Source: Holophagales bacterium (lineage in GTDB: Bacteria; Acidobacteriota; Thermoanaerobaculia; UBA5066). From it: DNA of 64,000 bases. The number at the start of each line of letters is the position of its first letter. The first letter of the stretch is position 1. Under the pieces are notes generated by a model. That model saw only the letters and a program-made list of their open reading frames with translations. It was not told the DNA's origin and made no database searches. This document shows, piece after piece, positions 23,373 through 33,665 of the stretch. Position numbers and translations under genes: made by a program. The stretch is taken from positions 1 to 64,000 of the forward strand of contig JADJVF010000038.1 in NCBI GenBank assembly GCA_016716705.1, written 5' to 3'.

Positions 23373-24526
23373 TTCTTCACCCCCGCCGGGGCGGCCACGG
23401 GCCCGGGAACGGACCCCGAGCTGACTCCGATGACGGCCCAGGCGTTCCGGATGAAGGAGATGTACTGCTCGGGGGTCATGACCGCCCCTTCGATGTTCTC
23501 GAACATCTTCGCCGTCTCGAGCGCGACGACGTACTTCCCGCCCGAGCTGTTCAGCGCGTCTGCCTTCAAGCGCTTGGCCTCGGCCTGCGCGACGTTGACC
23601 TCCTTGTCGGCCTTCGCGCGGGTTTGAGAGGCGTAGAGCTCGGCCTCGGCGCGGATCTTCGCGATCTGCGCGTTCACCTCCGACTCGGCGATCGTGATCG
23701 CCGCGTTCCCCTTCGACTGGATCTGCTCGAGCTTGGCGTGCTCCTCGTTGACGAGCGCTTCCTTGCGGTTCTTCTCCGTCGTCTGGACGGCGACCTTCTT
23801 CTCCTGGAGCGCCTTCTCGTAGTTCTCGGCGTAGACGTAGTTGCGAAGGAGGAGCGTCTCCACCTTGAAGCCCCGCTCGGCGAAGCGTGCCCTGAGGAAC
23901 GTCTCGGCGTCCTTGACCGCCGCGATCCGCAGCTCCTCGTTGTAGAACGTCTCGGCGTTCATCTTCCCGATCGTCTGCAGGACGCCGTTTCGGAACGTGT
24001 TCACGGCGAAGCTGTCGACGTAGAGCGAGCCCCAGCCGAAGTCCTTCGCGATCCGCACCGGGTCGGAGATCGAGTAGAGGAGAGTGACGTCGCAGATGAC
24101 CGCGTAGCCGTCGGAGGTCTGGACGTTGAAGGCGTCGATGACGCGGTGAGTCTCCCGCCCGAGAACCTTGTCGCGGCGCTGGAAGAACTTCTCGACCCCC
24201 TCGCGGACGTCCTCGGTCTTCGCCTTCCCGAGCGACTCGGTCTTGTCGAACGACGCCTCGAGGACGTGGATCTCGCGGGGGAAGTCGTGCATCGTCGTCC
24301 CGAACGGGACGAAGTAGAGGCCGGGCGTGAAGGCCCGCTCCTTGATGCCGGTCTTGATCCCGAACCGCACCTGCTCCACGCCCCACTCGTTCGGGTTCAC
24401 CCGCGCCGTGCAGGCGCCGTAGAAGACGAGGACGCCGAAGACCGTCAGCCCGGAGAGAAGGCCGATACGCCGGATCGATCCGAGGAGCTTCCGGAGCGCC
24501 CCCTCCGCGCCTGCGACCGTGACCAT
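23369..24526 (-). CDS. SPFH/band-7 (prohibitin-like) membrane protein
   Basis: A 385-residue protein. One N-terminal membrane segment (SGLTVFGVLVFYGACT, about 25-41) precedes the SPFH domain (NEWGVEQVRFGIKTGIKERAFTPGLYFVPFG), the strand GYAVICDVTLLYSISDP and the conserved FAVNTFRNGVLQTIGKM. A long Ala/Glu/Lys-rich helix (KADKEVNVAQAEAKRLKADAL) follows, as in HflK/HflC-type proteins. These form ring or cage complexes in membranes and often regulate proteases or lipid domains; no NfeD or FtsH partner is adjacent. It overlaps the second SPFH gene by 4 bases, so the two are probably made in equal amounts. Confidence 0.86.
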   Translation of the reverse strand: MVTVAGAEGALRKLLGSIRRIGLLSGLTVFGVLVFYGACTARVNPNEWGVEQVRFGIKTGIKERAFTPGLYFVPFGTTMHDFPREIHVLEASFDKTESLGKAKTEDVREGVEKFFQRRDKVLGRETHRVIDAFNVQTSDGYAVICDVTLLYSISDPVRIAKDFGWGSLYVDSFAVNTFRNGVLQTIGKMNAETFYNEELRIAAVKDAETFLRARFAERGFKVETLLLRNYVYAENYEKALQEKKVAVQTTEKNRKEALVNEEHAKLEQIQSKGNAAITIAESEVNAQIAKIRAEAELYASQTRAKADKEVNVAQAEAKRLKADALNSSGGKYVVALETAKMFENIEGAVMTPEQYISFIRNAWAVIGVSSGSVPGPVAAPAGVKK

Positions 24527-24530
24527 GGCG

Positions 24531-25247
24531 TCACCCTTCCTTTCCTGCGACGCTCGCGGTGGCCCTCGCCCGGGCCGCTGCGCGCACCGCCTCGTCGGAG
24601 TCGAGCGCCTCGCGCTCGGCGACCGCGGTCGATTCGGTGAGATAGGCGAGGTCGACGCGGGCGATCTCCCGGTCGGCCCGGCCGACGAGCTGGTTGAGCT
24701 CTCCTTCGTACTGCCGGAGAGAGAGCCAGCGCCTCAGCTCCGGGAAGACGAGGCCACCTACCGTGAACGGCAGAACCCACTCCTTCGACCAGAGCGGGAT
24801 GAACGGAGCCCAGACGACGAAGAGCCCGATCGTCATTCCGAGCACGGCCCACAGAGCCCGCTCGACGCCGTGGAGCGGCTCGGCGAGGGCGTAGAAACCG
24901 TTCCGCTCCCGCGACGTGAAGCGGGAGGCCAGCCGGACCCAGCCAGGGACGACGACCTTTCTCACGAGATCGTCCGCCTTCCGGAAGAGCTCCTCCCGCG
25001 CTTCGTGCGTCAGGTGGGGCTCCTCCAGGCGGATTGAGTCCCGGAGGCGGGGGACCTCCTCGACGTAGAGAGCCTCGGCCCAGCTCTCCACCTCGGAGGT
25101 TCCGCGGGAGAGTGCCTCGTCCGTCAGCCCCGCTCGGCAGTTTTCGAGCTTCTGGACGAGGGAATCGACGAACCCGTCGAAGGGTCCGGGGACCCGGGTC
25201 GATGATGGACGGAGGGCAAGAAGGGCGCGCCCCAGGAGAGAGCTCAT
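24531..25247 (-). CDS. Membrane protein, first gene of the band-7 operon
   Basis: A 238-residue protein of unknown family. The soluble N-terminal half is acidic and helical (SEVESWAEALYVEEVPRL, HEAREELFRKADDLV). Two adjacent hydrophobic stretches (about residues 125-160: LWAVLGMTIGLFVVWAPFIPL and WVLPFTVGGLVF) form a membrane hairpin. The C-terminal part is a charged helix (YEGELNQLVGRADREIARVDLAYL) that may pack with the SPFH coiled coils. ATG at 25247 is chosen because a -10-like element lies directly upstream. The next gene begins 4 bases after its stop. Partnership with the SPFH proteins is inferred from operon order only. Confidence 0.7.
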   Translation of the reverse strand: MSSLLGRALLALRPSSTRVPGPFDGFVDSLVQKLENCRAGLTDEALSRGTSEVESWAEALYVEEVPRLRDSIRLEEPHLTHEAREELFRKADDLVRKVVVPGWVRLASRFTSRERNGFYALAEPLHGVERALWAVLGMTIGLFVVWAPFIPLWSKEWVLPFTVGGLVFPELRRWLSLRQYEGELNQLVGRADREIARVDLAYLTESTAVAEREALDSDEAVRAAARARATASVAGKEG

Positions 25248-25259
25248 GGAATTGCCGAG

Positions 25260-25267
25260 AGTATAGT
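25260..25267. promoter_or_regulatory. Overlapping divergent -10-like elements
   Basis: AGTATAGT holds TATAGT on plus (25262-25267) and TATACT on minus (25265-25260). It stands out as AT-rich in GC-rich DNA and lies between the band-7 operon (start 25247, about 12 bases away) and the 2-oxoacid oxidoreductase operon (start 25384). No clear -35 boxes were found. Confidence 0.4.
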
Positions 25268-25383
25268 AATGCGCCTCGGCCGGGAGTCTCTGATGCATCG
25301 GCATCATGGATCTCGGGGCGCGACAGGAAGAGACTCCGGCGACTGTTTGGGGGGCCGCGAGGCGGCCCGTGGAGGGTTCCGAG

Positions 25384-27158
25384 ATGCCTACGAGAGACCT
25401 CACGCTCGCGATGATCGGCTCGGGCGGCGACGGCGTCGTGACGATGGGCGAAATGATGGCCCAGGCCGGCGCGCGCGACGGCCTGAACGTCATCAAGGTG
25501 GAGGCCTACGGGCCGCAGATCCGCGGAGGCGAGTCGTCCTGCACCCTCCGGATGTCGGCCGAGCCGATCTCCGCGCAGGGCGACGCCGTCGACGTCCTCG
25601 TCGTCTTCAACTGGGCCGACTTCACCCGCTTCAAGGGCGAGGTCGTCCCGAAGGCCGACGCGGTCATCCTCTACGAGGCGGCCGACCCGACCCCCATCTC
25701 GGACGTGAAGATCCCGGCCGCCGAGAAGGCGACGTGGATCCCCGTGCCCTTCATCGAGCTCGCCACGAAGGCGACCGGGACGAAGGCGGCAAAGAACATC
25801 GTCACCCTCGGCATCCTGGCCGAGCTCTTCGGCATCCCGCCCGAGTCGGTGAAGAAGGCCGTCGAGTTCAAGTTCGGAAAGAAGAAGGCGGGGGTCCTCG
25901 AGGCGAACCTGAAGGGGTTCACCGCCGGACGCGAGTTCGCGCAGGCCCTCGGAATCGACGTCTCGGCCCGCAGGCTCGAGTACACCGTCACCGCCCCCAA
26001 GCTCGTCATGACGGGGAACGAGGCCTGCGCCGTCGCGGCCCTCCACGCGGGCTGCCGCTTCTTCGCCGGCTACCCGATCACGCCGTCCTCCGAGGTCCTT
26101 CACTTCCTCTCGGAGTGGCTCCCCCGGTCCGGCGGCCGGATCATCCAGACCGAGGACGAGCTGTCGGCCCTGGGCGCCATCATCGGCGGCTCCTTCGCGG
26201 GTGTGAAGTCGATGACGTCGACCTCCGGCCCCGGCCTCTCGCTGATGGCCGAGATGCTCGGCCTCGCGTCGATGGCCGAGGTCCCGGTCGTCATCCTCGA
26301 CGTCCAGCGCGGCGGCCCGTCGACGGGCCTGCCGACGAAGTCGGAGCAGTCGGACCTCTACCTGGCCGTCTTCGGCTCGCACGGCGACATGCCGCGCATC
26401 GTCCTCGCGCCGACGGACGTCGAAGACTGCTTCCACGCCACAGTGGACGCCTTCAACATCGCCGAGGAGACGCAGCTCCCGGTCATCATCCTCTCCGACC
26501 AGGCGGTCGGGCAGAGCCGCCAGACGGTCGAGAAGGCGAACCTCGTCCACGAGGTCATCGACCGCCGGACGCCGAACGCCGAGGAGCTCGCCGACTACAA
26601 GCGCTACGCCCAGACCCCCACGGGCGTCTCGCCGATGAGCGTTCCCGGGACGAAGGGCGGGATCTACCAGACGAACGGCCTCGAGCACGACGAGACGGCG
26701 CGCCCCGCCTCCTCGCACGTCATGCACGAGAAGATGAGCAGGAAGCGGTTCAAGAAGCTCGACTTCGTCGAGGAGAAGTACCCGCTCTTCGTCCACCTCG
26801 GTCCCGAGAAGGCCGACATCGGCATCGTCTGCTGGGGCTCGTCGAAGGGCCCCGTCGAGGAGGCGATGCGCGAGCTCGCTGCGAAGGGCGTGAGCGTCTC
26901 CGCGTTCGTCCCCCGCATCATCATGCCGTTCCCGAAGAAGGCCTTCGTCGAGTACGCGGCGAGCGTGAAGAGCTCGTCTTCCTCGAGGTGAACTTCGTCG
27001 GGCAGCTCTACCACTACCTGAGGACCCTCGTCGATCTCCCCGCCGGGACCCGCGTCTTCGCGCGGTCGGGCGGCATGAACCTCTCCGTGACCGAAGTGAA
27101 GAGCCGTATCGAGAGCGTCCTCTCGGAAACCGGCGCCCGCGAGGAGGTGACCGCGTGA
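25384..27158 (+). CDS. korA: 2-oxoacid:ferredoxin oxidoreductase, alpha subunit (gamma-alpha fusion), frameshifted in this sequence
   Basis: About 591 residues with one base restored. ATG at 25384 follows GGAGGG by 7 bases. The gamma domain comes first (GSGGDGVVTMGEMMAQ, VEAYGPQIRGGESSC), then the alpha domain (NEACAVAALHAGCRFFAGYPITPSSEVLHFL and IGGSFAGVKSMTSTSGPGLSLMAEMLG). This is the KorA/OorA type that oxidises 2-oxoglutarate or another 2-oxoacid to acyl-CoA with ferredoxin. The frame ends early at 26991. Adding one G near 26970 (AAGAGC to AAGGAGC) restores VFLEVNFVGQLYHYLRTLVD through to 27158. Overlaps the beta gene by 4 bases (GTGA). No ferredoxin-like delta subunit is adjacent. Confidence 0.9.
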
Positions 27159-28043
27159 GCAGCGTCGTTACGACCCCCGCCCTGCCCCGCTTCCAGCCGG
27201 GCGACTACAAGAGCGACCTCAAGCCCGTCTGGTGCGCCGGCTGCGGCGACTTCGGCGTCGTCTCCGCCATGTACCGCGCGATGGCCGAGCTCCAGCTCGA
27301 GCCCTGGAACACCGTCGTCGTCTCCGGCATCGGCTGCTCCTCGCGCCTTCCCGGGCTACGTCGAGGCCTACGGCTTCAACAGCGTCCACGGGCGCGCGCT
27401 CCCGATCGCCACGGGGATCAAGGTCGCCCGGCCCGAGCTGAACGTCGTGGCGGTGGGCGGCGACGGAGACGGCCTCGCCATCGGGGGCAACCACTTCCTC
27501 CACGCCTCCCGCCGGAACCTCGACATCTGCTACGTCCTGATGGACAACGAGATCTATGGACTGACGAAGGGGCAGGCGGCACCGACGACCCCGTCGGGCG
27601 ACAAGACGAAGTCGACCTACTTCGGGAACCCCGAGCCGAGCGTCGACCCGTGCGAGCTGGCGATGTCGTTCGGCGCGACCTGGGTCGCCCGCGGCTTCTC
27701 GGGCGACATGAAGAGCCTCGTCGACCTGATGGTCGCCGGCATGAGCCACCACGGGTTCGCCTTCCTGAACGTCATGTCCCCCTGCGTCACGTGGCGCGGG
27801 GACGACCAGTTCAAGGTGATGAAGGCGAAGCTGAGGAGCCTCCCGGAGGGCTACGACCGGAGCAGCCGGGCCGCGGCCTTCCCCTACATGCGCGAGAAGG
27901 AAGTCCTGACGACGGGTGTCCTCTACGAGGTTCACGAACCCTCGCTCCTCGACAGGCTCGAGGCGCAACGCGTGAAGGCGATGCAGGGGTACGAAGGGCT
28001 GACGACCGAGCAGGTCCTGAAGGTCTTCAACCCTCCGTTCTGA
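27155..28043 (+). CDS. korB: 2-oxoacid:ferredoxin oxidoreductase, beta subunit, frameshifted in this sequence
   Basis: About 295 residues when one base is removed; KorB-type proteins are usually 280-300. TPP-binding features are clear: WCAGCGDFGVVSAMYRAM (cluster cysteines), GIGCSSRLPGY, HGRALPIATGIKVARPEL and the GDG motif (VVAVGGDGDGLAIGGNHF). ICYVLMDNEIYGLTKGQ and SPCVTW complete the set. The frame breaks at 27353-27355, where CCCGGGC has one G too many; removing it restores YVEAYGFNSVHG. It works with the alpha subunit just upstream. The start overlaps the alpha stop (GTGA). It is followed 19 bases later by the diguanylate cyclase gene. Confidence 0.9.
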
Positions 28044-28062
28044 GATCGGGAAGAAGCACCGC

Positions 28063-28968
28063 GTGATTCTTCCCGAGGGCTTCACGCAGGAGCTGCTCGA
28101 CCACCTGAACGACGGCGTCTACTTCGTCGATTGCGACAGGAAGATCACGTTCTGGAACCGGGGCGCCCAGTCCATCACGGGCTGGGCGTCCCGCGACGTC
28201 ATCGGCCGGGCCTGCCCCGAGGCGGTCCTCAGGCACGTCGACGCCGAGGGGAACGAGCTCTGCCGGAGCGGCTGCCCGATCTCGGCCGCGCTCGCCGACG
28301 GGAAGCCGCACAGGGCCGACGTCTTCCTCCCCCACAGGGCGGGGCACCGGGTCCCGGTGCGCGTCGAGGTCGTCCCGGTCCGCGATGCGTCGGGGACCGT
28401 CGTCGGCGCGGTCGAGGTCTTCACGGACCAGACCGAGCGGATGGAGGCGATCCGCCGCGTCGAGGAGCTGACCGAGATCGTCTTCCTCGACCCGCTCACG
28501 GGCATCGGGAACCGGCGCTACGCCGAGGTCGTCCTCGAGGAGAAGATGGCCGAGCTGACGCGCTACGGTTTCCGGTTCGGCGTCCTCTTCGTCGACGTCG
28601 ACCGCTTCAAGGAAGTCAACGACTCCCGCGGACACGACGTGGGCGATGCCGTGCTGAAAATGGTCGCGACGACGCTCGCCCGCTCGGCTCGCTCACTCGA
28701 CTTCGTCGGGCGTTGGGGGGGTGAGGAGTTCGTCGTCCTCCTCGCGAACGTGACCGACTTCAATCTCCCCCTCGTGGCCGATCGGGCCCGGCGCCTCGTC
28801 GAGCATTCGGAGCTGCCGCTGACGGATGGATCGCTGAAGGTCACGGTCTCGATCGGCGCGACGCTGGTGAGGAAGGGCGAGGAGATCGCCGACATCCTGA
28901 AGAGGGCCGACGGCCTGATGTACGAGGCGAAGTCGGCCGGGCGAAACCGGGTCGTCGTCCGCCTCTGA
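28063..28968 (+). CDS. PAS-GGDEF diguanylate cyclase
   Basis: A 301-residue protein that makes c-di-GMP from GTP. A PAS domain occupies about 5-120 (LNDGVYFVDCDRKITFWNRGAQSITGW, HRVPVRVEVVPVRDASGTVVGAVEVFTD). It contains CRSGCPI with two cysteines that could bind a cofactor, as in other PAS-GGDEF proteins. The GGDEF domain covers about 135-300, with the active site intact as GGEEF (near 223-227) and FVDVDRFKEVND before it. An RxxD inhibitory site (RSLD) lies five residues upstream of GGEEF, so product feedback is likely. GTG start; same strand as the korAB genes. A PilZ receptor gene lies at 41145. Confidence 0.9.
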   Translation: MILPEGFTQELLDHLNDGVYFVDCDRKITFWNRGAQSITGWASRDVIGRACPEAVLRHVDAEGNELCRSGCPISAALADGKPHRADVFLPHRAGHRVPVRVEVVPVRDASGTVVGAVEVFTDQTERMEAIRRVEELTEIVFLDPLTGIGNRRYAEVVLEEKMAELTRYGFRFGVLFVDVDRFKEVNDSRGHDVGDAVLKMVATTLARSARSLDFVGRWGGEEFVVLLANVTDFNLPLVADRARRLVEHSELPLTDGSLKVTVSIGATLVRKGEEIADILKRADGLMYEAKSAGRNRVVVRL

Positions 28969-28984
28969 CGGTCGACGACCCGGT
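28946..28984. terminator. Bidirectional hairpin terminator
   Basis: 12-bp stem ACCGGGTCGTCG (28946-28957) with CGACGACCCGGT (28973-28984) and a 15-nt loop. It spans the end of the cyclase gene and faces the convergent gene ending at 28996. No long T-tract follows. Confidence 0.6.
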
Positions 28985-28995
28985 CCCTTCCAGGT

Positions 28996-31900
28996 TCAGC
29001 GGATCTCGGCGCTCCGCGGGCGCCGCGGCGTGACCGGCAGCTCCGGCTCGCCGATGGGAACGGACAGCTCCTCGACAGCCGCCTCGAGCCCCTCCGGTCC
29101 GACCAGCTCGACGCGGAAGACCCCGATCGCGCCCCAGGCAGAGAGATCGTGGCGGGCTTCCTCGGCGGCGGCGAGTACGAGCCGCCGCTCGACGACGACG
29201 TTTCCGTCTGCGTCCAGAAGGCGCAGGAACGCCACGGCCTCCCCGCCACCGTCGAGGCGGCGAAGAAGAAGCGTGGTCCCGGGTTCCACCTCGACGCGGC
29301 CGAGCGCCAGCCGGCCGTCCCGCTCGCGGTCCAGCGACCGGACCGAGGTGCCCGTCGCCTCCCTCGAGGCCGAGGCCGGAAGGACGTTGATCGTCGTCGA
29401 CTTCGAGGACGAACCAGAGCCATTGGAGGCGACGAGGACGACGACCTTCGGACCGGCGGCCGGGAACGTGACCGTGGGCGACTGGACGGTCGTCGCGGTC
29501 ATCCCGTCACCGGGGAACCAGAGCCAGCTCGTCGCCTGCGGCGAGGACGTGTCCGTGAACGTCACTGCGCGGCCGGCAACGATCGAAGCGGGGACGGAGA
29601 AGCTCGCCACGGGCGCCGCGAGCGAGTAGACCGGGCTCGAGGCTTCCGCTCCCGGCCCCTTCTCGGGGTCGCACGCGTAGGCGCGGACGAAGAGCTGGAC
29701 CGGGTCGATCGCCCCACGAGGCGGCGCCGACGCCGTCGTCTCCAGCGCAGACGTCCAGGCGCCTCCGTTGATCCTCCACTCGTAGCGCGTCGGAGGGAAC
29801 CCGGAAGCCGGAGCACCCCATCCGAGGGCGAGGAAGTCCGTCGCCGTGACCGGTCCCTGCGGGTTTCCTCGCGGCGTCACGACGGGCGAGACGGGGGCCG
29901 CGGGCGGCCCGCAGACGGTGATCGTCGCGGACACGGCCATCGGCGAACCGCCTCCGGGCGACGGCGTGCTGCTCCCCGGGTCGAACGCGAACGAGATCGT
30001 CGTGGACCCCGGCGCGGCCGCCGAGGAGGCCTGGAACGAGAACGCCACCGGCGCGTACGCCGGTGCCAGGAGCACGGCCCGCTCCGGCGTGACCGTGACT
30101 CCCGGCGGGAGCTCGGACTTCGCCACGGTCACGACGATGTCGGCGGTCGGGGCGCAGGCCCCGGCCACGATCGACGCGACCATCGCGGCCGGCGTCCCGC
30201 CGGCGTTCAGGGTGAGGGCAGACGGTGTCACCACGGGGGTGATGTCGGGAGGCAGAACGTTGGCGACGAACGTCGCCTCGCCGCTGATGCCCCGCGGGTC
30301 GCTCACGAGAACCGTAAGGGTCATCGGACCAGCCGGCGCTCCCGGGGCGGCGCTGACCGTGAAGGACACGACGCGCGAAGGCGGCAGCTCCGGCACCGGG
30401 ATCGTCGATGGCGTCACCGTCAGCGTGGGAGGGAGACCGGGGAACGAGACGGTCGGAGTCCCGACGTAGCCGTCGAGGGAGCTGATCGTCAACGTGTTGG
30501 AGCCCGAGGCTCCTCCCGGGCAGACATCGACCGCGGGCCTCTCGACCGCAACTCCGATCCGGCCGTTCCGGACGACGGTGACCGGGGTCTTCGTCGTCTT
30601 GGGCGCCCCCGTGGACGGCTGGAAGACGAACGTCGCCTCCACGGCCCCCGCGGGGAACCGAAGCGGCGGCGGTGAACGTGAAGACGACAGGAGTGAACGA
30701 AGGAGCCACGAGGTCGCCCGAAGCGGGCGTCACCGTGACGCCGGCCGGAAGGCCGGTGGGAGTGACGGTGATGCTGGAGGGCGGAGAACAGGCGCCGGGG
30801 GCCAGGGACGCCGTGACCGTGGCGGGTTCGCCGCCTGAAATGAGCTCGATCGTCGCAGGCGAGAGGACCGGAGCGAAGTCGGCGACCCTGACGTCGACGA
30901 CGAAGGTCGAGGAGGCGGACGGCCCGTAGGGGTCCGACACCAGAACGTTCACGACCTGCGGGCCGGGAAGCGCCCCCGCAACGGCCGTGATCTCAAAGCC
31001 GATGGACTGCGCCGAGAGCAGCTCGCCGACCGAGATCGGGTTCGGCGCAATCCTGAGCGCGGTCGGCAGGAGCGGGAACGTGACGGTCGGCGAACCCGCG
31101 TAACCATCCAGGGGTGTGATGGTCACGGAGTTGGTCACTGCCGGCCCTCCGGGACAGGCGCTCAGGTTCGGGATCTCCACCGTCATCGACAAGGCTCCCG
31201 CCGAGCCGACCTCGACGGAGAGGGTTGCCGTCTTTGCCGGCCCTCCGTCGATCGAGAAGGTGAAGGTGACGGTCGCCGTCCCGAGCGCCGCCGATTCGGA
31301 CGCGGCGATCGTGAAGTTCGCGGCCTGGAACGACGGCCCGGTGAGGAGGACTTCCGGCGGATTCACGGTCACGCCCGCGGGGATCGAGGTGGGAGTCACC
31401 AGGATGCTCGACTGCGGCGGGCACGGAGTGAGACCGACCGAAGCCGAAACGTCTGCCGAAGGACCAGTCCGCCAGAGGGAAACCCCCGACGGATTGATCG
31501 AAGGGAAGAAGTCCGCGACGCCCACGTTCACGGTGATGGTCGTCTGTACGCTGATCCCGGCCTGGTCCTGGACCAGGACGTTCACGGTCCTCGGGCCCGC
31601 GGTCATGCCCGCGGCGGCGGAGACGGCGAAGGAGACCGTCTGGGCCGGGGGAAGCATCGGCACGATGATGGGCGAGGGGGTGATCGTGAGCCCCGCCGGG
31701 AGGCCGGGGAACGTCACGGTCGGCGAACCCTGATAGCCGTTCACGGGCGTGATCGTCACGCTGTTCTGGACGGCCGGACCGCCGGAGCAGACCGACATCG
31801 CAGCGGCACCTGGTGCCACCAGGACGCCTGGCGGTGGCAGGACGGTCAGCGTGAACGTCGAGGTGCCGGCCGGGGCAGGAGAGTTCTGCACCGAGATCGG

Positions 31901-32590
31901 GTAGTTTCCGGGCGGGGTCGTCGGGCTGACGGAAATCTGGAACTCGACGATCTCGCTTTGCAGAACCTGGTCGGGAGCGCCGGGGCTTCGGCCCAGGGGC
32001 TGGTAGGTCACCGGAGACGGAACCGTCGTCACGCCAGCAGGGACCCCCGAGAAGCCGAGCGTCTGGGTTTGGTAGAACAGCTGAGGGTTGTACGGACTGA
32101 TCCACGCCGACAGAAGGCCGGAGGTGGTACCGGCGACCACGTTCACCGTGCCCGGCGAAATGGTGATGCCCTGGACGACGAGCTGGAACTGCCAGCTGCC
32201 TGCTCCCGTCGGACCGTTCTCGACCAGGATCGGGTAGGTACCCGGCACGGTCCCCGGGCCGACCTGGAGCTGGAATGGAACCGTGATCTCCGCCTGGCCC
32301 GCGAAGACGGTATAGGAGAGCGGGGACGGAATCGTCGTCACGCCGGCTGGCAGGCCGGCGAACGTCAATGTCTCGGTCCCGTCAGGGGGAAGCACAGGGG
32401 GAACGCCGACGTCAAAGAAGACCTGCGCCTCCAGGTCAACAGGCGCGTCTCCAGGTATGACGGGGAGCTCGTAGACGTCATAGCCGTAGTACCCGGGGGT
32501 CCGGATCACGATCGTGGCCGCCGCAGGGGCCGCGGCAATCAGGCCGAAGGCAATCAGGACCAGACCGCGAAGCGCCGCTCTTTGCGACAT
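28996..32590 (-). CDS. Giant secreted Ig-like/PKD repeat protein, frameshifted in this sequence
   Basis: About 1197 residues when one base is removed. ATG at 32590 follows AGGAG by 6 bases. Residues 1-26 are a signal peptide (LRGLVLIAFGLIAAAPAAA). The body repeats a module of about 100 residues with motifs such as TVTFPGLPAGLTITPSPI and VNVLVQDQAGIS, plus DFxPxxxPxxxxL. A PKD-type domain (VTFTDTSSPQATSWLWFPGDG, then VVLVASNGSGSSS) lies in the C-terminal third. A final beta-rich region (GRVEVEPGTTLLLRRLDGGGEAVAFLRLLDADG) closes the protein. The frame breaks at 30652-30655, where GGGG should be GGG; correction restores the repeat pattern. Probably a cell-surface or adhesion-like protein. Confidence 0.8.
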
Positions 32591-32725
32591 CGTCGCTCCT
32601 TTCGTCGCTGGCATCCGCCTTTGGTGCTCTCGAAGCGGGTGCCGGATCAATGGGCCGGTGACTCGACTCTAGCAGCTTTTCATCGAGGCGGCGCAGATCA
32701 ACGGGTCGGTTTATTCTCGTCGCGA

Positions 32726-33661
32726 ATGTTCCTGAAACGCGGGTCCCCACCCCTCATCACGCTCCTCGTCGCGCTCCTCGTGACGCTGGGCCTTCCAGGC
32801 TGCTCCGTCCGGACGGTCGCCGTGAACGGCCTGGCCGGGGCGCTCGCCGCGGGGGGCGACATCTATGCTTCCGACGACGATCCCGAGCTCGTCGCGGCCG
32901 CCGTCCCTTTCGGCCTGAAGACGATCGAGGCCCTTCTCGCCGAGACGCCGAAGCACGACGGCCTCCTCCTGGCGGCGACCAGCGGCTTCACCCAGTACGG
33001 GTACGCCTTCGTCCAGGCGGAGGCCGACTTCGCCGAGGAGAAGGACCTCGCCCGGGCCACCGCGCTCCGCGACCGCGCCCGAAAGCTCTACTCGCGCGCT
33101 CTCCGCTACGGTCTCCGCGGGCTCGAGGTGCGTCACCCCGGCTTCGAGGCAGGGCTCCGGGACGACGGTCTTCGCGAGAAGACCCTCGCAGCCACGACGA
33201 AAGCCGACGTCCCTCTCCTCTACTGGACCGGAGCGGCCTGGGGCGCAGCGATCTCGCTCTCCAAGGAGAACGCCGACCTGACGGCGGACCAGGGGCTCGT
33301 CGAAGCTCTCGAACGGAGGGCACTGGCCCTCGACGAGGGTTTCGGTCAGGGGTCGATCCACGACTTCTTCATCGCCTTCGAGGGCGGGCGTCCAGCGGCC
33401 GCTGGCGGTTCCGTGGAACGCGCACTGGCGCACCTCGGGCGCGCCATCGCCCTCTCGGGCGGAAAGCGGGCGGCACCGTACGTCTCCTTCGCCGAAACCG
33501 TTTCGGTCGGAACGCAGAACCGCGCCGACTTCGTGACGCTTCTGAACAAGGCCCTCGCCATCGATCCTGATGCCGTACCTGAGCTACGGCTCGCCAACAC
33601 CGTCTCGCGGCGCCGCGCCGCCTGGCTCCTCGCGCGCGCCGACGAACTCTTCCTGGAGTAG
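32726..33661 (+). CDS. TRAP-transporter-associated lipoprotein TatT
   Basis: A 311-residue helical protein. The N-terminus (LLVALLVTLGLPGCS) is a lipoprotein signal with Cys near residue 26. Helical hairpins follow (PFGLKTIEALLAETPKHDGLLLAATSGFTQYGYAFVQ, ARKLYSRALRYGLRGLEVRHPGF), typical of the TatT (T-component) family, which forms trimers next to DctP-type binding proteins in a TPR-like fold. It lies 4 bases before dctP and is divergent from the Ig-like gene by about 135 bases. Its role is to pass a hydrophobic ligand or organise the periplasmic TRAP complex. Confidence 0.82.
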   Translation: MFLKRGSPPLITLLVALLVTLGLPGCSVRTVAVNGLAGALAAGGDIYASDDDPELVAAAVPFGLKTIEALLAETPKHDGLLLAATSGFTQYGYAFVQAEADFAEEKDLARATALRDRARKLYSRALRYGLRGLEVRHPGFEAGLRDDGLREKTLAATTKADVPLLYWTGAAWGAAISLSKENADLTADQGLVEALERRALALDEGFGQGSIHDFFIAFEGGRPAAAGGSVERALAHLGRAIALSGGKRAAPYVSFAETVSVGTQNRADFVTLLNKALAIDPDAVPELRLANTVSRRRAAWLLARADELFLE

Positions 33662-33665
33662 ACCG

